This document shows, piece by piece, positions 53,399 through 62,474 of a DNA stretch of 64,000 nt (positions are counted from its first letter, which is position 1; each line of letters begins with the position of its first letter). The DNA is from Saccharibacillus brassicae (GTDB lineage: Bacteria; Bacillota; Bacilli; Paenibacillales; Paenibacillaceae), in NCBI RefSeq assembly GCF_006542275.1, contig NZ_CP041217.1, forward strand, positions 4,838,501-4,902,500, in the 5' to 3' direction. Both the position numbers and the translations under genes were made by a program. The notes beneath the pieces were generated by a model. It was given only the letters and a program-made list of their open reading frames with translations, searched no databases and had not been told where the DNA came from.

Positions 53399-55522
53399 TT
53401 ATTGGGCGGCCGACAGCTTGAAGAATCCGAGGTCTTCCTGCAGCCCGGCGGCCATATCGCTCAATTCGCCGGCTGCGCTGCCGATCTCTTCCAGAGCGGC
53501 CAACTGCTGCTGCGTGGCCGCCGCCATCGTCTGCGATTCTTCCGACGAATGCTGCGCGACGCGGGCCACTTCCGATACCGAAGCCGTGACTTGTTCCACG
53601 CCGGCGGAGATTTCCTGGGAAGCCGCGGAAATTTCCTGCACCTGGTCGTTCACGAGCCGGGCCGACTGGCCGATCTCCCCGATCGCGCTGCTGGCGCGGT
53701 CGATAAACGTCAGCCCTTCGGCCGTCTCGGCGTCGGTCCGCTGCATCAGCTGGACCGTCTCGCCGATCAGGCCGCGAATATCGCCGATGCGCAGAGAGAT
53801 CGTCTCGACCGAACCACGGGTCTGCTCCGCGAGCTTGCCGACTTCGGACGCGACGACGGCGAAGCCCCGGCCGTGCTCGCCGGCCCGAGCCGCTTCGATA
53901 TTGGCGTTCAGCGACAGCAGCTGCGTCTGCCGGGCGATTGTCTTGATCGACTCGACGATGTCGTCGATCTGCTGTGAATGCGCGTCGAGGCGCGAGACGC
54001 TGCCGGCCGACAGGCTGACCGATTCGCGAATGCTGCGCATCTGCCCGACGGCGGCCGTAAGTTCCCGGTCGCCGGCATCGGCGCGCTGCGACGTCTCGGC
54101 GGCCGATTCGGCGACCGCAGCGGACGATTCCGCGATCCGGGCGATGCCCGTCGCCATCTCGCCCATGGCGAGCGCCGTGTCTTCGGTCATGCGCCGCTGA
54201 TTCTCGGACCCTTCGGCGACGGCCTGCACGGCCGAAGCGACCTGGCGCATGGCCAGAGACGACTCGCGCGACACTTCGCTCAGCTGCTCCGAAGAAGCGG
54301 CGGACTGTTCGGAAGCTTCCTGGCTGCCGCGCAGCGTCTTGTTCAGCGCTTCGATCATCCGGTTGAACGAGTCGCCGACCTGGCCCAGCTCGTCGCGGGT
54401 GCCGATCGTGATCCGCCGCGACAAATCGCCACTGGCCATATCGGCGGAATGTTCGCGCAGCAGGCGAACGGTCGAGCTTACGCTGACGTAGAACGCTGCG
54501 TAGAACAGCAGCACGAGCAGCAGGGCCAGCGCGATGACGGCAACGACGAGATTGCGCTGCGTCTCCAGGCGGTCGATCCGCTGATCGAACAGCAGATCAA
54601 GCGTCGCGGTCGACTGCCCGAACAGCGCGTGCGCTTCGTCGATCGTCGAAGTTCCCGCCGAGAAGAAGGCGGCCGGGTCCGAAGACAAGGTCGGATCGTC
54701 GAACAGTTGGCTCTGCGTCAGGGACAGGAACGAGTCGATCGAAGCGGCAGACGTCTGCGCCGCAGCTTCGATCCGTGCTTCCGCTTCGGGGTTCAACGTC
54801 GCAAACTTCGCGAGCGCCGCGTTGAGCTGCTTCAGTTCAGCCGCCGCCTGGGCCTTCTTGACGGCCGTGTCGGTCCGCGCTTCCGGCGAAGCCTGGCGCT
54901 TGGTCAGTATGCCGTTTCCGCTGCCGCGGATTTGGGCGGTCCCTTCGATCAGAGTCGGCAGCCGTTTGACGACGATGTCCATCAGATAGAACGAATCGAT
55001 TTCCGTATCGAGCGACAAGCCGGATTCGTCGGCGCTTTTGATCATGAAGTCGAGCAGCTGCCCGACCAGTTCGCTGTGGCGGGCGAAGCTGTCCGCGGCA
55101 GACAGAGAAGCGGTCTCGGCTTCGAGCGCCGTCCACTCGCCGGAGAGCCGCTGCCATTCGGCGGCCGAGCCGGGCAGGCCCGATTGTCCTTCGGCCTGCG
55201 TGACAAGCGCGGCGTTGGCGTCGGTCTGGGCGGAGATTTCGTCCAGCTTGCGCTGGCTGTCGGCTCCGCCTCCGCTGAGCAGCGCATTGGCCTGGCCGCG
55301 GTGCTGCTGGATCGACAGCATAAACGGCAGAGCGGCTTCGATCTGCGTCAGTCCTTTTTTCTCCAGTTCGGTCGCCTGGATTTTGGACTGGGTAGCGCTG
55401 AACCAGAGAGCAAACAGCAGCGCGAGCGGAACGGCGAACAGCACGCTGATCAGCACGAACTTCTGGGCATATTTCAATCGGGACAGCACGGACGTGAACG
55501 GGTACAGCACTTTCGACAGCAT
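53399..55522 (-). CDS. Methyl-accepting chemotaxis protein
   Basis: A 707-residue chemoreceptor on the minus strand, started at the ATG at 55522, 6 bases after GAGGAGG. One helix lies near residues 20-42 ([19 protein letters not shown]) and another near 335-357, with a helical extracellular domain of about 280 residues between them that looks like a NIT-type bundle ([20 protein letters not shown]). HAMP follows, then a signalling domain with the conserved hairpin tip ([23 protein letters not shown]). The protein feeds CheA. The ligand is unknown; nitrate or similar is only a guess from the domain. Confidence 0.92.
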   Translation of the reverse strand: MLSKVLYPFTSVLSRLKYAQKFVLISVLFAVPLALLFALWFSATQSKIQATELEKKGLTQIEAALPFMLSIQQHRGQANALLSGGGADSQRKLDEISAQTDANAALVTQAEGQSGLPGSAAEWQRLSGEWTALEAETASLSAADSFARHSELVGQLLDFMIKSADESGLSLDTEIDSFYLMDIVVKRLPTLIEGTAQIRGSGNGILTKRQASPEARTDTAVKKAQAAAELKQLNAALAKFATLNPEAEARIEAAAQTSAASIDSFLSLTQSQLFDDPTLSSDPAAFFSAGTSTIDEAHALFGQSTATLDLLFDQRIDRLETQRNLVVAVIALALLLVLLFYAAFYVSVSSTVRLLREHSADMASGDLSRRITIGTRDELGQVGDSFNRMIEALNKTLRGSQEASEQSAASSEQLSEVSRESSLAMRQVASAVQAVAEGSENQRRMTEDTALAMGEMATGIARIAESSAAVAESAAETSQRADAGDRELTAAVGQMRSIRESVSLSAGSVSRLDAHSQQIDDIVESIKTIARQTQLLSLNANIEAARAGEHGRGFAVVASEVGKLAEQTRGSVETISLRIGDIRGLIGETVQLMQRTDAETAEGLTFIDRASSAIGEIGQSARLVNDQVQEISAASQEISAGVEQVTASVSEVARVAQHSSEESQTMAAATQQQLAALEEIGSAAGELSDMAAGLQEDLGFFKLSAAQ

Positions 55523-55763
55523 AAGCATCCTCCTCGGACGTTCCGGTTGCGGCAAAAACCGGGAACGGCATACATTTGTAGGTTATGACTGTTATATCGG
55601 AAAAAAGCCTGCAAATGATATGTGTCCGAGAAAAACAAATAAACTTAAATAAACGACGCATAAAGACCCCGCCGGCGCAGCATGCGTCGACGGAGTCCGG
55701 AATGATCGAATCGAGTGTATGGCATAAAGCCAAACATGAAAAATCTATTTAGAATCGAAAGAG

Positions 55764-55955
55764 TCAGTGCAGACGTTCGAAACGTTTGACCGCCCAATAA
55801 GGAAGCGAAAATGTTTTTTCGGAAGTGCTTATTTTGAAAAAGCTGTTGTTGGTCAAATCGGGATAACACGGCCCCGTATAAAATTCTCCGCTAATCAGAT
55901 GCAGACGAAGGACCTCTTCCTTGAATACGGCCTTTTTGATTTCATGTCCTGCCAT
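55764..55955 (-). CDS. Small conserved-looking protein (63 residues)
   Basis: A short gene on the minus strand. The ribosome-binding site AAGGGGG lies 9 bases before the ATG at 55955. The peptide (VLRLHLISGEFYTGPCYPD, then FFKISTSEKTFSLPYWAVKRFERLH) has alternating charged and hydrophobic residues like a small beta-barrel, with one Cys. I recognise no family. The good ribosome-binding site supports it. Neighbouring genes face the same way, but it is separate from the chemoreceptor. Confidence 0.6.
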   Translation of the reverse strand: MAGHEIKKAVFKEEVLRLHLISGEFYTGPCYPDLTNNSFFKISTSEKTFSLPYWAVKRFERLH

Positions 55956-56130
55956 GATGCCGGCCCCCTTGCTGCTTATTCTTTATACCTTATACTTATA
56001 TTATTGAGATTATAGGTTATATTACCCCAACATGGACGTTTCCAATCATATGACAGACAATATTATTAAACAATGGAAAAAGAATTTCATACCTGACGCC
56101 GCCGCGGTACGGAGCGGCTTTTTTTGTACC

Positions 56131-56190
56131 TGTTCCGTGTCTTTTTCGTGCTTTTTCCGTGACCGATCCGTGCTCTTTCCGTGGGCGTTT
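56131..56190. repeat. Imperfect TTCCGTG repeats
   Basis: TTCCGTG, TTTTCGTG, TTTCCGTG, ATCCGTG and TTTCCGTG follow each other over 60 bases at irregular spacing of about 10-17. This looks like degenerate direct repetition in non-coding DNA. Confidence 0.5.
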
Positions 56191-56300
56191 TGCGTCTGCT
56201 GCGTGTCTGTTTCGGCTCCGAATATGCAGGGGAATCGGCCCGCGGACGGTATCCGGTTTCCCTTTTTTATAGACGCGAAATTTTTGGCCTGCTATACTGT

Positions 56301-56317
56301 TGATAACGAATCTCATT
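56301..56317 (+). promoter_or_regulatory. Possible Fur box
   Basis: GATAACGAATCTCATTT keeps most of the GATAATGATAATCATTATC consensus in its first half and less in the second. It lies about 300 bases upstream of two siderophore-type permease genes, which is far but plausible for their promoter. The match is partial. Confidence 0.4.
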
Positions 56318-56500
56318 TAGGTGGGGCAATGGGACCGGGTTCGAGCGAAGGCGGGAAGCCGAAATCCGCATGAAGGCATACATAACCGGCTGCCGCGCGA
56401 CCGCCGGACCGGAAGCTCGCCGCCCGCCTGAAGATCAAGCAAGAATGTCCGTACGGCCCGTCGAACAGGCGTTGGCGTGCATTCGGAAAAGGGTGATGTC

Positions 56501-56605
56501 GTGAAATACATGCAAAACGAAGTAACCACGCGGCCGCAAAACGAAATAGACAGCGGCCGACGCGTCGCGCGCAGCCTGCGCAGCGGGGAGGACGAACCGC
56601 GATGA
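56501..56605 (+). CDS. Possible 34-codon leader ORF coupled to the permease
   Basis: A GTG-initiated frame of 34 codons with AAAAGGG 7 bases ahead. Its TGA stop overlaps the ATG of the next gene (ATGA), the layout of translational coupling. The peptide (VKYMQNEVTTRPQNEIDSGR and on) is hydrophilic and contains two QNE repeats. It has no known relative. It may be a real leader peptide or chance; high GC makes short open frames common. Confidence 0.35.
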   Translation: MKYMQNEVTTRPQNEIDSGRRVARSLRSGEDEPR

Positions 56606-57657
56606 GACCGTCCGCTTTGCCCGAAACGCCTCAGAAAGCCGTGGAGAAAGTCAAAGTCCGTTCGCGGCCGTGGGCTGCTTCGCTGATTTTGGTCGGCGGG
56701 GTCATCCTGCTTCTCCTCGGCATGGCGGTCGCGATTGCGATCGGGGCCAAAGATATCGCGCTGCCCGACGTCTGGAACGCGCTGTTTCATTTTAATCCGG
56801 AGTTGACGGAGCACCAGATTATCCGGGAACTGCGTATGCCGCGCGTCATCGGCGCGGCGATCGTCGGCGCGGCGTTCGCCGTCGCCGGCGCGATCATGCA
56901 GGGCATGACCCGCAATCCGCTTGCCGATACCGGCCTGCTCGGGCTGAACGCCGGAGCCAGCTTTGCGCTGGCTTTATGTTTCGCTTTTTCCCCGGGACTG
57001 TCGTTTCTCGGCCTCATGTTGTATTCGTTCGTGGGCGCCGGAGCCGGCGTCGGGATCGTGTACGGCATCGGCTCGCGTTCCAAAGGCGGCCTGACGCCGA
57101 TTCGCCTCGTCTTGGCGGGAGCGGCGGTGAGCGCGCTGTTCACCGCGCTCAGCGAAGGCGTGGCGCTGTACTTCAAGATCGGCCAGGATTTGGCGTTCTG
57201 GTATGCCGGCGGCGTCGCCGGCACGCAGTGGCTGCAAATCCAGATCATTCTTCCGGTCGTCGCGGCCGCCCTGCTCGGCGCGATCGCGCTGTCGCGTTCG
57301 ATCACGCTGCTCAGCCTGGGCGACGATATCGCGACCGGCCTCGGCCAGCGCACCGGCCTCGTCCGGCTGCTGGGCGTGCTGATCGTGCTCGTGCTGGCCG
57401 GTACGGCCGTCTCGGTCGTCGGTTCGGTCGGCTTCGTCGGCCTGATCATTCCGCATTTGACGCGTAAACTCGTCGGCGTCGATTACCGCTGGATCATTCC
57501 GTGTTCCGCGGTGCTCGGCAGCCTGCTGATCGTATTCGCGGATCTGGCCGCGCGCATGATCAATCCGCCGCAGGAGACGCCGATCGGCGCGCTCGTCGCG
57601 CTGATCGGCGTGCCGTTCTTCCTGTATCTCGCGGTCAAAGAAAGGAGGAGCCTGTAA
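56602..57657 (+). CDS. FecCD-family iron-siderophore ABC permease (first)
   Basis: A 351-residue membrane protein with about 10 helices. GAAFAVAGAIMQGMTRNPLADTGLLGLNAGAS is the conserved FecCD/BtuC motif, and GSVGFVGLIIPHLTRKLVG the conserved loop that meets the ATPase. It starts behind GGGGAGG. It is probably one half of a ferric-siderophore importer; the partner follows. No binding protein or ATPase gene is visible nearby, so those parts must be supplied from elsewhere. The likely product also overlaps the next gene by 1 base. Confidence 0.9.
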   Translation: MRPSALPETPQKAVEKVKVRSRPWAASLILVGGVILLLLGMAVAIAIGAKDIALPDVWNALFHFNPELTEHQIIRELRMPRVIGAAIVGAAFAVAGAIMQGMTRNPLADTGLLGLNAGASFALALCFAFSPGLSFLGLMLYSFVGAGAGVGIVYGIGSRSKGGLTPIRLVLAGAAVSALFTALSEGVALYFKIGQDLAFWYAGGVAGTQWLQIQIILPVVAAALLGAIALSRSITLLSLGDDIATGLGQRTGLVRLLGVLIVLVLAGTAVSVVGSVGFVGLIIPHLTRKLVGVDYRWIIPCSAVLGSLLIVFADLAARMINPPQETPIGALVALIGVPFFLYLAVKERRSL

Positions 57658-58688
57658 TGGAATCGATGATTCACCAGGCCGAGCGCCGCAAGCGCAGCCG
57701 GGGGCTCCTGGTTATCGTTATTTTTATCGTGTTGATCATTGCCGCGTTTATCGTCAGCATGAACACCGGCTTTATCCGGCTGTCGCCGATGGATGTCATG
57801 CGGACGCTATTCGGCCAGGGCACGGATCAGCAGCATCTGATCCTGTTCGAGTTCCGGCTGCCGCGTATCGTCATATCGATCCTGATCGGGGCGGGGCTGG
57901 CCGTATCGGGCTGCGTCATGCAGGGATTGTCGCGCAACGCGCTGGCCGATCCCGGCATTCTCGGCGTCAACGCCGGGGCGGGCCTTATGGTCATGCTGTA
58001 CGTCTCGTTCTTCTCGTCGACGGTCAGCGGCTCCGTGTTCCTGCTGCCGGTGCTTGCCCTGATCGGCGCGGGCGCCACGGCGGTGCTGATCTACGCGCTG
58101 TCTTACAAAAAAGGCGAAGGTCTCGTGCCGACGCGGATGCTGCTCGTGGGCATCGGGGTCGCGGCGGGCATCAGCGCGGCGATGATCGTGCTGACGCTGC
58201 GCCTCAATCCGGAAGAGTATCAGTTCGTCGCTTCGTGGCTGGCCGGACGGATCTGGGGCACGAGCTGGAAGTTCGTCGTGGCGCTGCTGCCGTGGCTGAT
58301 CCTGTTCCTGCCGTTCGTGTTCTACAAAGCCAAAGTAATGAACGTGCTCAACATGGGCGATCAGACGGCGACGGGACTCGGCACGGCGATCGAGCGCGAA
58401 CGGCTGCTGCTGCTCGCCGCGGCGGTCGGCCTGGCCGGCGCCTGCGTCGCGGTCAGCGGCGGTATCGGCTTCGTCGGCCTGATCGGCCCGCATCTGGGCC
58501 GCCGGCTCGTCGGGCCCAAGCACCAGATTCTGCTGCCCGTATCGGCGCTGGCCGGCGCGCTGCTCGTCCTCGTGGCCGATACGCTCGGACGCTGGATTTT
58601 GCAGCCGACCGATATTCCGACCGGCGTCGTCGTTGCCGTGATCGGCGCGCCTTATTTCCTCTATTTGCTGGCCAAGACCAAAGTGTAA
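57657..58688 (+). CDS. FecCD-family iron-siderophore ABC permease (second)
   Basis: A 343-residue membrane protein with about 10 helices, started at the ATG at 57657, whose first base is the last base of the preceding stop, behind AAAGGAGGAG. It repeats the family signature GAGLAVSGCVMQGLSRNALADPGILGVNAGAG and GGIGFVGLIGPHLGRRLVG. It pairs with the first permease. The two are related but not identical, as is usual in FhuB/FhuG- or YfiZ/YfhA-type siderophore systems, where binding proteins are encoded separately. A strong terminator follows. Confidence 0.9.
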   Translation: MESMIHQAERRKRSRGLLVIVIFIVLIIAAFIVSMNTGFIRLSPMDVMRTLFGQGTDQQHLILFEFRLPRIVISILIGAGLAVSGCVMQGLSRNALADPGILGVNAGAGLMVMLYVSFFSSTVSGSVFLLPVLALIGAGATAVLIYALSYKKGEGLVPTRMLLVGIGVAAGISAAMIVLTLRLNPEEYQFVASWLAGRIWGTSWKFVVALLPWLILFLPFVFYKAKVMNVLNMGDQTATGLGTAIERERLLLLAAAVGLAGACVAVSGGIGFVGLIGPHLGRRLVGPKHQILLPVSALAGALLVLVADTLGRWILQPTDIPTGVVVAVIGAPYFLYLLAKTKV

Positions 58689-58714
58689 AGTTTCATCCGG
58701 TCACGTTCTGCCCA

Positions 58715-58756
58715 AACAGCCGTCTTCCTGCGGGAAGACGGCTGTTAGACGTTTTT
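58715..58756 (+). terminator. Strong rho-independent terminator
   Basis: AACAGCCGTCTTCC (58715-58728) pairs perfectly with GGAAGACGGCTGTT (58733-58746) around TGCG, followed by TTTTTT. It ends the permease pair. Confidence 0.9.
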
Positions 58757-58892
58757 TGCATCGAACGCACAGAAAGGGATTGAAAAAAGTCCGGCGATCC
58801 CCTATCATGGAAGCGCTATCCGGAAAAGGTCATCCAAGCCGGCTGCGCGGGACGCCCGGCGTCCCGAAAACATCATGAAGAGGTGAGCGGAA

Positions 58893-59780
58893 GTGAAATA
58901 CAGAAGATTGGGCAGTACCGAATTGAACGTATCCGTCGTAGGCGTAGGCACGTGGCAGTTCGGAGGCGATTGGGGTCAGGATTACAAGCAGCACGACGTC
59001 GATGCCATTTTGAACCGGGCGCAGGAGCTGGGCATCAACCTGATCGACACGGCCGAGTGCTACGGACCGCATCATCTCTCGGAAAGCCTGATCGGCGATT
59101 ACCTGTCGCGCGGCAAGCGGGAAGACTGGATCGTCGCCAGCAAATTCGGCCATCAATGGCATGACCACTGGACGAACGCCTGGGATACGGATCAGATCCG
59201 TCTCCAGCTGGAAGAATCGCTCAAATCGCTGCGCACCGATTATATCGATCTGTATCAATTCCATTCCGGTTCGGACGAAGTGTTCGACAACGACGATCTG
59301 TGGACGATGCTGGACAAGCAGATGCAGGCCGGCAAGATCCGCAATCTGGGCATCTCGATCGGCAGCAACGACAATCTGTACCAGACCGACAAAGCGACCC
59401 AGGTGAACGCGAAAGCGATTCAGGTCGTCTACAACCGGATCGACCGCGTGCCGGAAGAGCGCGTCTTCCCGTCCTGCGAACGGCAGGATCTCGGCGTGCT
59501 GGCGCGCGTGCCGCTGGCAAGCGGTTTCCTGAGCGGCAAATACAAGCCGGGCGCCGTGTTCGAAGACAATGTGCGCAAAGGGCGCGAACGCGCGGAAGTC
59601 GACGAGAAATTGAAGCAGGTCGAAGAGATTCGCCGCAGCGAAGTGCCGGAAGGCGTAGGCATGGCGGAATGGGCGCTGGCCTGGTGCCTGAAGAACCCGG
59701 CTGTCAGCTGCGTCATCCCGGGCTGCAAAAGCGTGGAGCAGGTCGAATCGAACGCCCGCGCGGCCGAGATCGAGCTGTAA
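58893..59780 (+). CDS. Aldo/keto reductase
   Basis: A 295-residue NADPH-dependent oxidoreductase with a GTG start after AGAGGTGAGCGG. The barrel has the catalytic Asp in NLIDTAECYG (Asp about 50, Tyr 55), the Lys in VASKFG (about 84) and a His in YIDLYQFH. The C-terminus VSCVIPGCKSVEQVESN is the cofactor-phosphate-binding motif. The protein resembles IolS/YhdN-type bacterial members. The substrate is unknown. It is likely a single-gene transcript. Confidence 0.93.
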   Translation: MKYRRLGSTELNVSVVGVGTWQFGGDWGQDYKQHDVDAILNRAQELGINLIDTAECYGPHHLSESLIGDYLSRGKREDWIVASKFGHQWHDHWTNAWDTDQIRLQLEESLKSLRTDYIDLYQFHSGSDEVFDNDDLWTMLDKQMQAGKIRNLGISIGSNDNLYQTDKATQVNAKAIQVVYNRIDRVPEERVFPSCERQDLGVLARVPLASGFLSGKYKPGAVFEDNVRKGRERAEVDEKLKQVEEIRRSEVPEGVGMAEWALAWCLKNPAVSCVIPGCKSVEQVESNARAAEIEL

Positions 59781-59840
59781 ACGGGTTCCGCGTAAAAGCT
59801 GCATGACTTTTTCGCAGTAGTGGTGTAAAGTGTATGCAGG

Positions 59841-59880
59841 ACGGTTCCCGCGATGAGTTGAGGCGCGGGGGCCGTTTTTA
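59841..59880 (+). terminator. Probable terminator
   Basis: ACGGTTCCCGCG (59841-59852) pairs with CGCGGGGGCCGT (59864-59875), including two G-T pairs, and is followed by TTTTT. It ends the aldo/keto reductase transcript. Confidence 0.75.
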
Positions 59881-59982
59881 TGTGAAAAAAGGAAGCAGCA
59901 GACGCCGCATCGGGCGCCTAAGCTTCGCGGCACCGGGCAGTCGGCGTTATTTGACGTGCTTTTTACGAGAGGAGTTTTCCCC

Positions 59983-60606
59983 ATGCCCAATCTCGATCCG
60001 CAGCAGCTGGACAGCAAGCTTGTGTATAAACTGATGACCGGCACGATCGTGCCGCGTCCGATCGCCTGGGTGACGTCGCTGTCGAGCGAGACCGGCATCG
60101 TCAACGCGGCGCCGTTCAGTTATTTCAACATGGTGAGCTCGGACCCGCCGCTCGTCGCGTTCTCCGTCGCCCGCCGCCCGGACGGCGGCATGAAGGACAC
60201 GGCGCGCAACGTGACGGACACCGCCGAACTGGTCGTGCATATTTGCGACGAGAGCCTCGTCGAAGAGATGAACAAGACCGCGGCGCTGCTGCCGCCCGGC
60301 GAGAGCGAGATCGACCTGACGCGCCTGACGCTCGTCGACAGCGACGCCGTGGCGGTGCCGGGCATCGCCGAAGCGAAAGTGCGGCTGGAATGCCGCCTGG
60401 AATCGCATCTGCCGCTCAAGGCCGACGACGGCCGCGTGACGCACGATCTGCTGATCGCGCGCATTGTGCGCTTCCGGCTCGACGAGTCGATCTACGACGA
60501 AGAGCGCGGCTACGTGCGGACCGAGCAGCTGCGTCCGGTCGCCCGTCTGGCCGGCAGCGAATACGCGGAACTCGGCCGGCTGTTCAAGATCGACCGGCCG
60601 ACCTGA
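59983..60606 (+). CDS. Flavin reductase family protein (FMN-binding split barrel)
   Basis: A 207-residue flavoprotein, started at the ATG at 59983 behind GAGAGGAG. PRPIAWVTSLSSETGIVNAAPFSYFNMVSSDPPL is the FMN-binding segment of the flavin reductase-like family, and KDTARNVTDTAELVVHI the usual second motif. Members reduce FMN or act as small flavin oxidoreductases. Its partner oxygenase is not in the window. It likely has its own promoter, since a terminator precedes it. Confidence 0.88.
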   Translation: MPNLDPQQLDSKLVYKLMTGTIVPRPIAWVTSLSSETGIVNAAPFSYFNMVSSDPPLVAFSVARRPDGGMKDTARNVTDTAELVVHICDESLVEEMNKTAALLPPGESEIDLTRLTLVDSDAVAVPGIAEAKVRLECRLESHLPLKADDGRVTHDLLIARIVRFRLDESIYDEERGYVRTEQLRPVARLAGSEYAELGRLFKIDRPT

Positions 60607-60635
60607 CCGGGCCCGGCTTCGGTCCTGCGCTGGGC

Positions 60636-60668
60636 GAATATGCGGCGGTCGGGGCCGCCGCGTATTCG
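60636..60668 (+). other. GC-rich hairpin after the flavin reductase gene
   Basis: GAATATGCGGCGG can pair with CCGCCGCGTATTC with one mismatch. No T run follows directly. It may help the terminator just downstream. Confidence 0.4.
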
Positions 60669-60686
60669 ATGCCGCCTACACGCACG

Positions 60687-60733
60687 AAAAATCCGCTGCA
60701 ATCGCCGGAGTGGCGAGAACAGCGGATTTTTTT
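60687..60733. terminator. Bidirectional terminator
   Basis: AAAAATCCGCT (60687-60697) pairs with AGCGGATTTTT (60721-60731), with an inner TCGCC/GGCGA stem. It serves the flavin reductase gene and the convergent cardiolipin synthase gene. Confidence 0.88.
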
Positions 60734-60770
60734 GACGGACAAAAAGGTTTGGACGACGACGGAGCGTCTC

Positions 60771-62219
60771 TTACAGGATCGGCGACAGCAGCCGCGTGAA
60801 CGACTCCAGCGCTTTGCGGACCAGCGGACGCAGCTTGTACTGCTCCACCGTCAGAATCTCGCTGTCTTCCATGTCGGCGCGGAACAGTCTCTCCAGCTCG
60901 CCGGCTTTGCCGGAATCGTACAGGATCGCGTTGACTTCGAAGTTCAGCTTGTAGCTGCGAATGTCCATGTTGGCGGTGCCGACCGACGCGAGGCGGCCGT
61001 CGACGACCATCGTTTTGGCGTGCAGAAATCCTTTTTTGTACAGATAGCAGTTGACGCCGAGATCGAGCAGTTCGCCGAGGTACGAATACGACGCCCAGTA
61101 GACCATTTTGTGATCGGGCACTTTGGGAATCATCAGATGCACTTCGACGCCGGACAGAATCGCCATCTTCAGCGCGGTCATCATGCTCTCGTCCGGGATA
61201 AAATACGGCGTCTGGATCATGATCGTCTCGCGCGCTTCGTCCATCATCTTGATGTAGGACAGCTTGATCGTCTCCCGGCTCTGGTCGGGGCCGCTGGAGA
61301 TGATCTGCGCGCCGACCTTGCCTTCGAACGGACGGGTGACGGACAGGAACACGTTCTCGGGCAGCTTCTGGCGGACAGACAAGCTCCAGTCGTGCAGGAA
61401 GATCGCGTGCATCTGGATCAGCGCCGTACCTTCGATCCGCAGATGCGTATCGCGCCAGTAACCGAACTTTTTCACTTCGCCGAGATATTCGTCCCCGACG
61501 TTGAACCCGCCGATGTACCCGCACGAGCCGTCGATGATGACCAGCTTGCGGTGGTTGCGGTAATTCATCTTGAAGTTGATAAACGGAATACGCGACGGGA
61601 AAAAGGGAGCCGCCATGCCGCCCGCTTCGCGGAAGTCGTGCAGGAAGCGGCGTCCGATCTTTTTGCTGCCCCATGCATCGTACAGGACGCGCACTTCGAC
61701 GCCCTGCTTCGCTTTTTCGGTCAGCGCGTCGATCAGGCGGCGTCCGAGCTTGTCGTTCTGCCAGATGTAATACTGGACATGGATATACGTCTGCGCGCCG
61801 GCGATGTCCGCGAGCAGCGCGTCGAATTTCTCGGTGCCGTCCGCGTAGACGGTCACGTCGTTATCCTGTGTGTACAGGGAAAAGTCGCCGACCATGTTCA
61901 TATGCAGCAGCTCGCGGTAGCGCGCCGTGCGCGGATCGTTGAAATGCAGTTCTTCGTCGAGCAGCTGCTGCCGCTGGACAGAGATGCCGGGCAGCAAAAT
62001 CTTTTCCTGTTCCCGGAATTGATAACGTTTGACCCGGCTCAGGTTCTGTCCGAAGAACAGATACAGGATGAACCCGGCGATCGGCAGGAAAAAGAGGACC
62101 ATCAGCCAGGCCCAGGTCACGCCGATGTCGCGCCGCTCGAGGAAAACGACGGTGAGCGCCAACAATAAATTCAGGACGAGCAAAAACCAGGGGGCTTGAC
62201 CGAACCAATACAATTCCAA
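60771..62219 (-). CDS. cls: Cardiolipin synthase (phospholipase D family)
   Basis: A 482-residue membrane enzyme on the minus strand. I start it at the TTG at 62219; a TTG three codons earlier touches the ribosome-binding site GGAGG. Two helices lie in the first 60 residues (WFLLVLNLLLALTVVFL and WLMVLFFLPIAGFILYLF). The two HKD motifs are NHRKLVIIDG and LHAKTMVVDG, the double active site. It joins two phosphatidylglycerols to make cardiolipin and glycerol. The full length and both motifs suggest an active enzyme. Confidence 0.94.
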   Translation of the reverse strand: MELYWFGQAPWFLLVLNLLLALTVVFLERRDIGVTWAWLMVLFFLPIAGFILYLFFGQNLSRVKRYQFREQEKILLPGISVQRQQLLDEELHFNDPRTARYRELLHMNMVGDFSLYTQDNDVTVYADGTEKFDALLADIAGAQTYIHVQYYIWQNDKLGRRLIDALTEKAKQGVEVRVLYDAWGSKKIGRRFLHDFREAGGMAAPFFPSRIPFINFKMNYRNHRKLVIIDGSCGYIGGFNVGDEYLGEVKKFGYWRDTHLRIEGTALIQMHAIFLHDWSLSVRQKLPENVFLSVTRPFEGKVGAQIISSGPDQSRETIKLSYIKMMDEARETIMIQTPYFIPDESMMTALKMAILSGVEVHLMIPKVPDHKMVYWASYSYLGELLDLGVNCYLYKKGFLHAKTMVVDGRLASVGTANMDIRSYKLNFEVNAILYDSGKAGELERLFRADMEDSEILTVEQYKLRPLVRKALESFTRLLSPIL

Positions 62220-62474
62220 TTGCTGCAACCTCCGCTTTCGATTAAAAGTGCGTTAAAGGGATTCCACGGATGGAACCATATTCATATAGGACAATAGAAG
62301 CACTTTAGCCAGTTTACCCGATTGTGATCAATAAGTGAACAATTCAAGGCTGCTGGGACGCGAAAAAGTCAAAAAAGCGTCAAACGTAGCCCGAACGGGC
62401 CATTTGAAGACGGACGGTTTTGGTTAAAATTTAAGAGGAAAGCCATGCCGTCAAAACGGAAAACAGGAGGACGC
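62220..62474. other. Divergent intergenic region
   Basis: About 255 bases separate the cardiolipin synthase and kinase genes, which face away from each other. The middle is AT-rich (62265-62350), the expected place for both promoters. No repeat or operator is obvious. Confidence 0.5.

Larger units (their letters stand above)
55956..56601. other. 640-base region upstream of the iron-siderophore permeases
   Basis: No strong gene is seen. It holds an AT-rich promoter-like stretch (55975-56030), a weak hairpin followed by seven T residues (56101-56125) on the plus strand with no gene before it, a series of TTCCGTG-type repeats (56131-56190), a possible Fur box at 56301-56317, and a possible 34-codon leader ORF at 56501-56605. 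Confidence 0.5.

Noticed and set aside
56017-56373. Two overlapping frames, one per strand, between the small protein and the FecCD permeases
   Set aside because: Neither has a ribosome-binding site or domain, and both run through a hairpin and the TTCCGTG repeats.
56317-56605. Cobalamin-type riboswitch in the GGGAAGCCGAAATCCG stretch upstream of the FecCD permeases
   Set aside because: The stretch recalls part of the B12 element, but the conserved GCCACTGT core and the closing helix are absent, so I do not support it.
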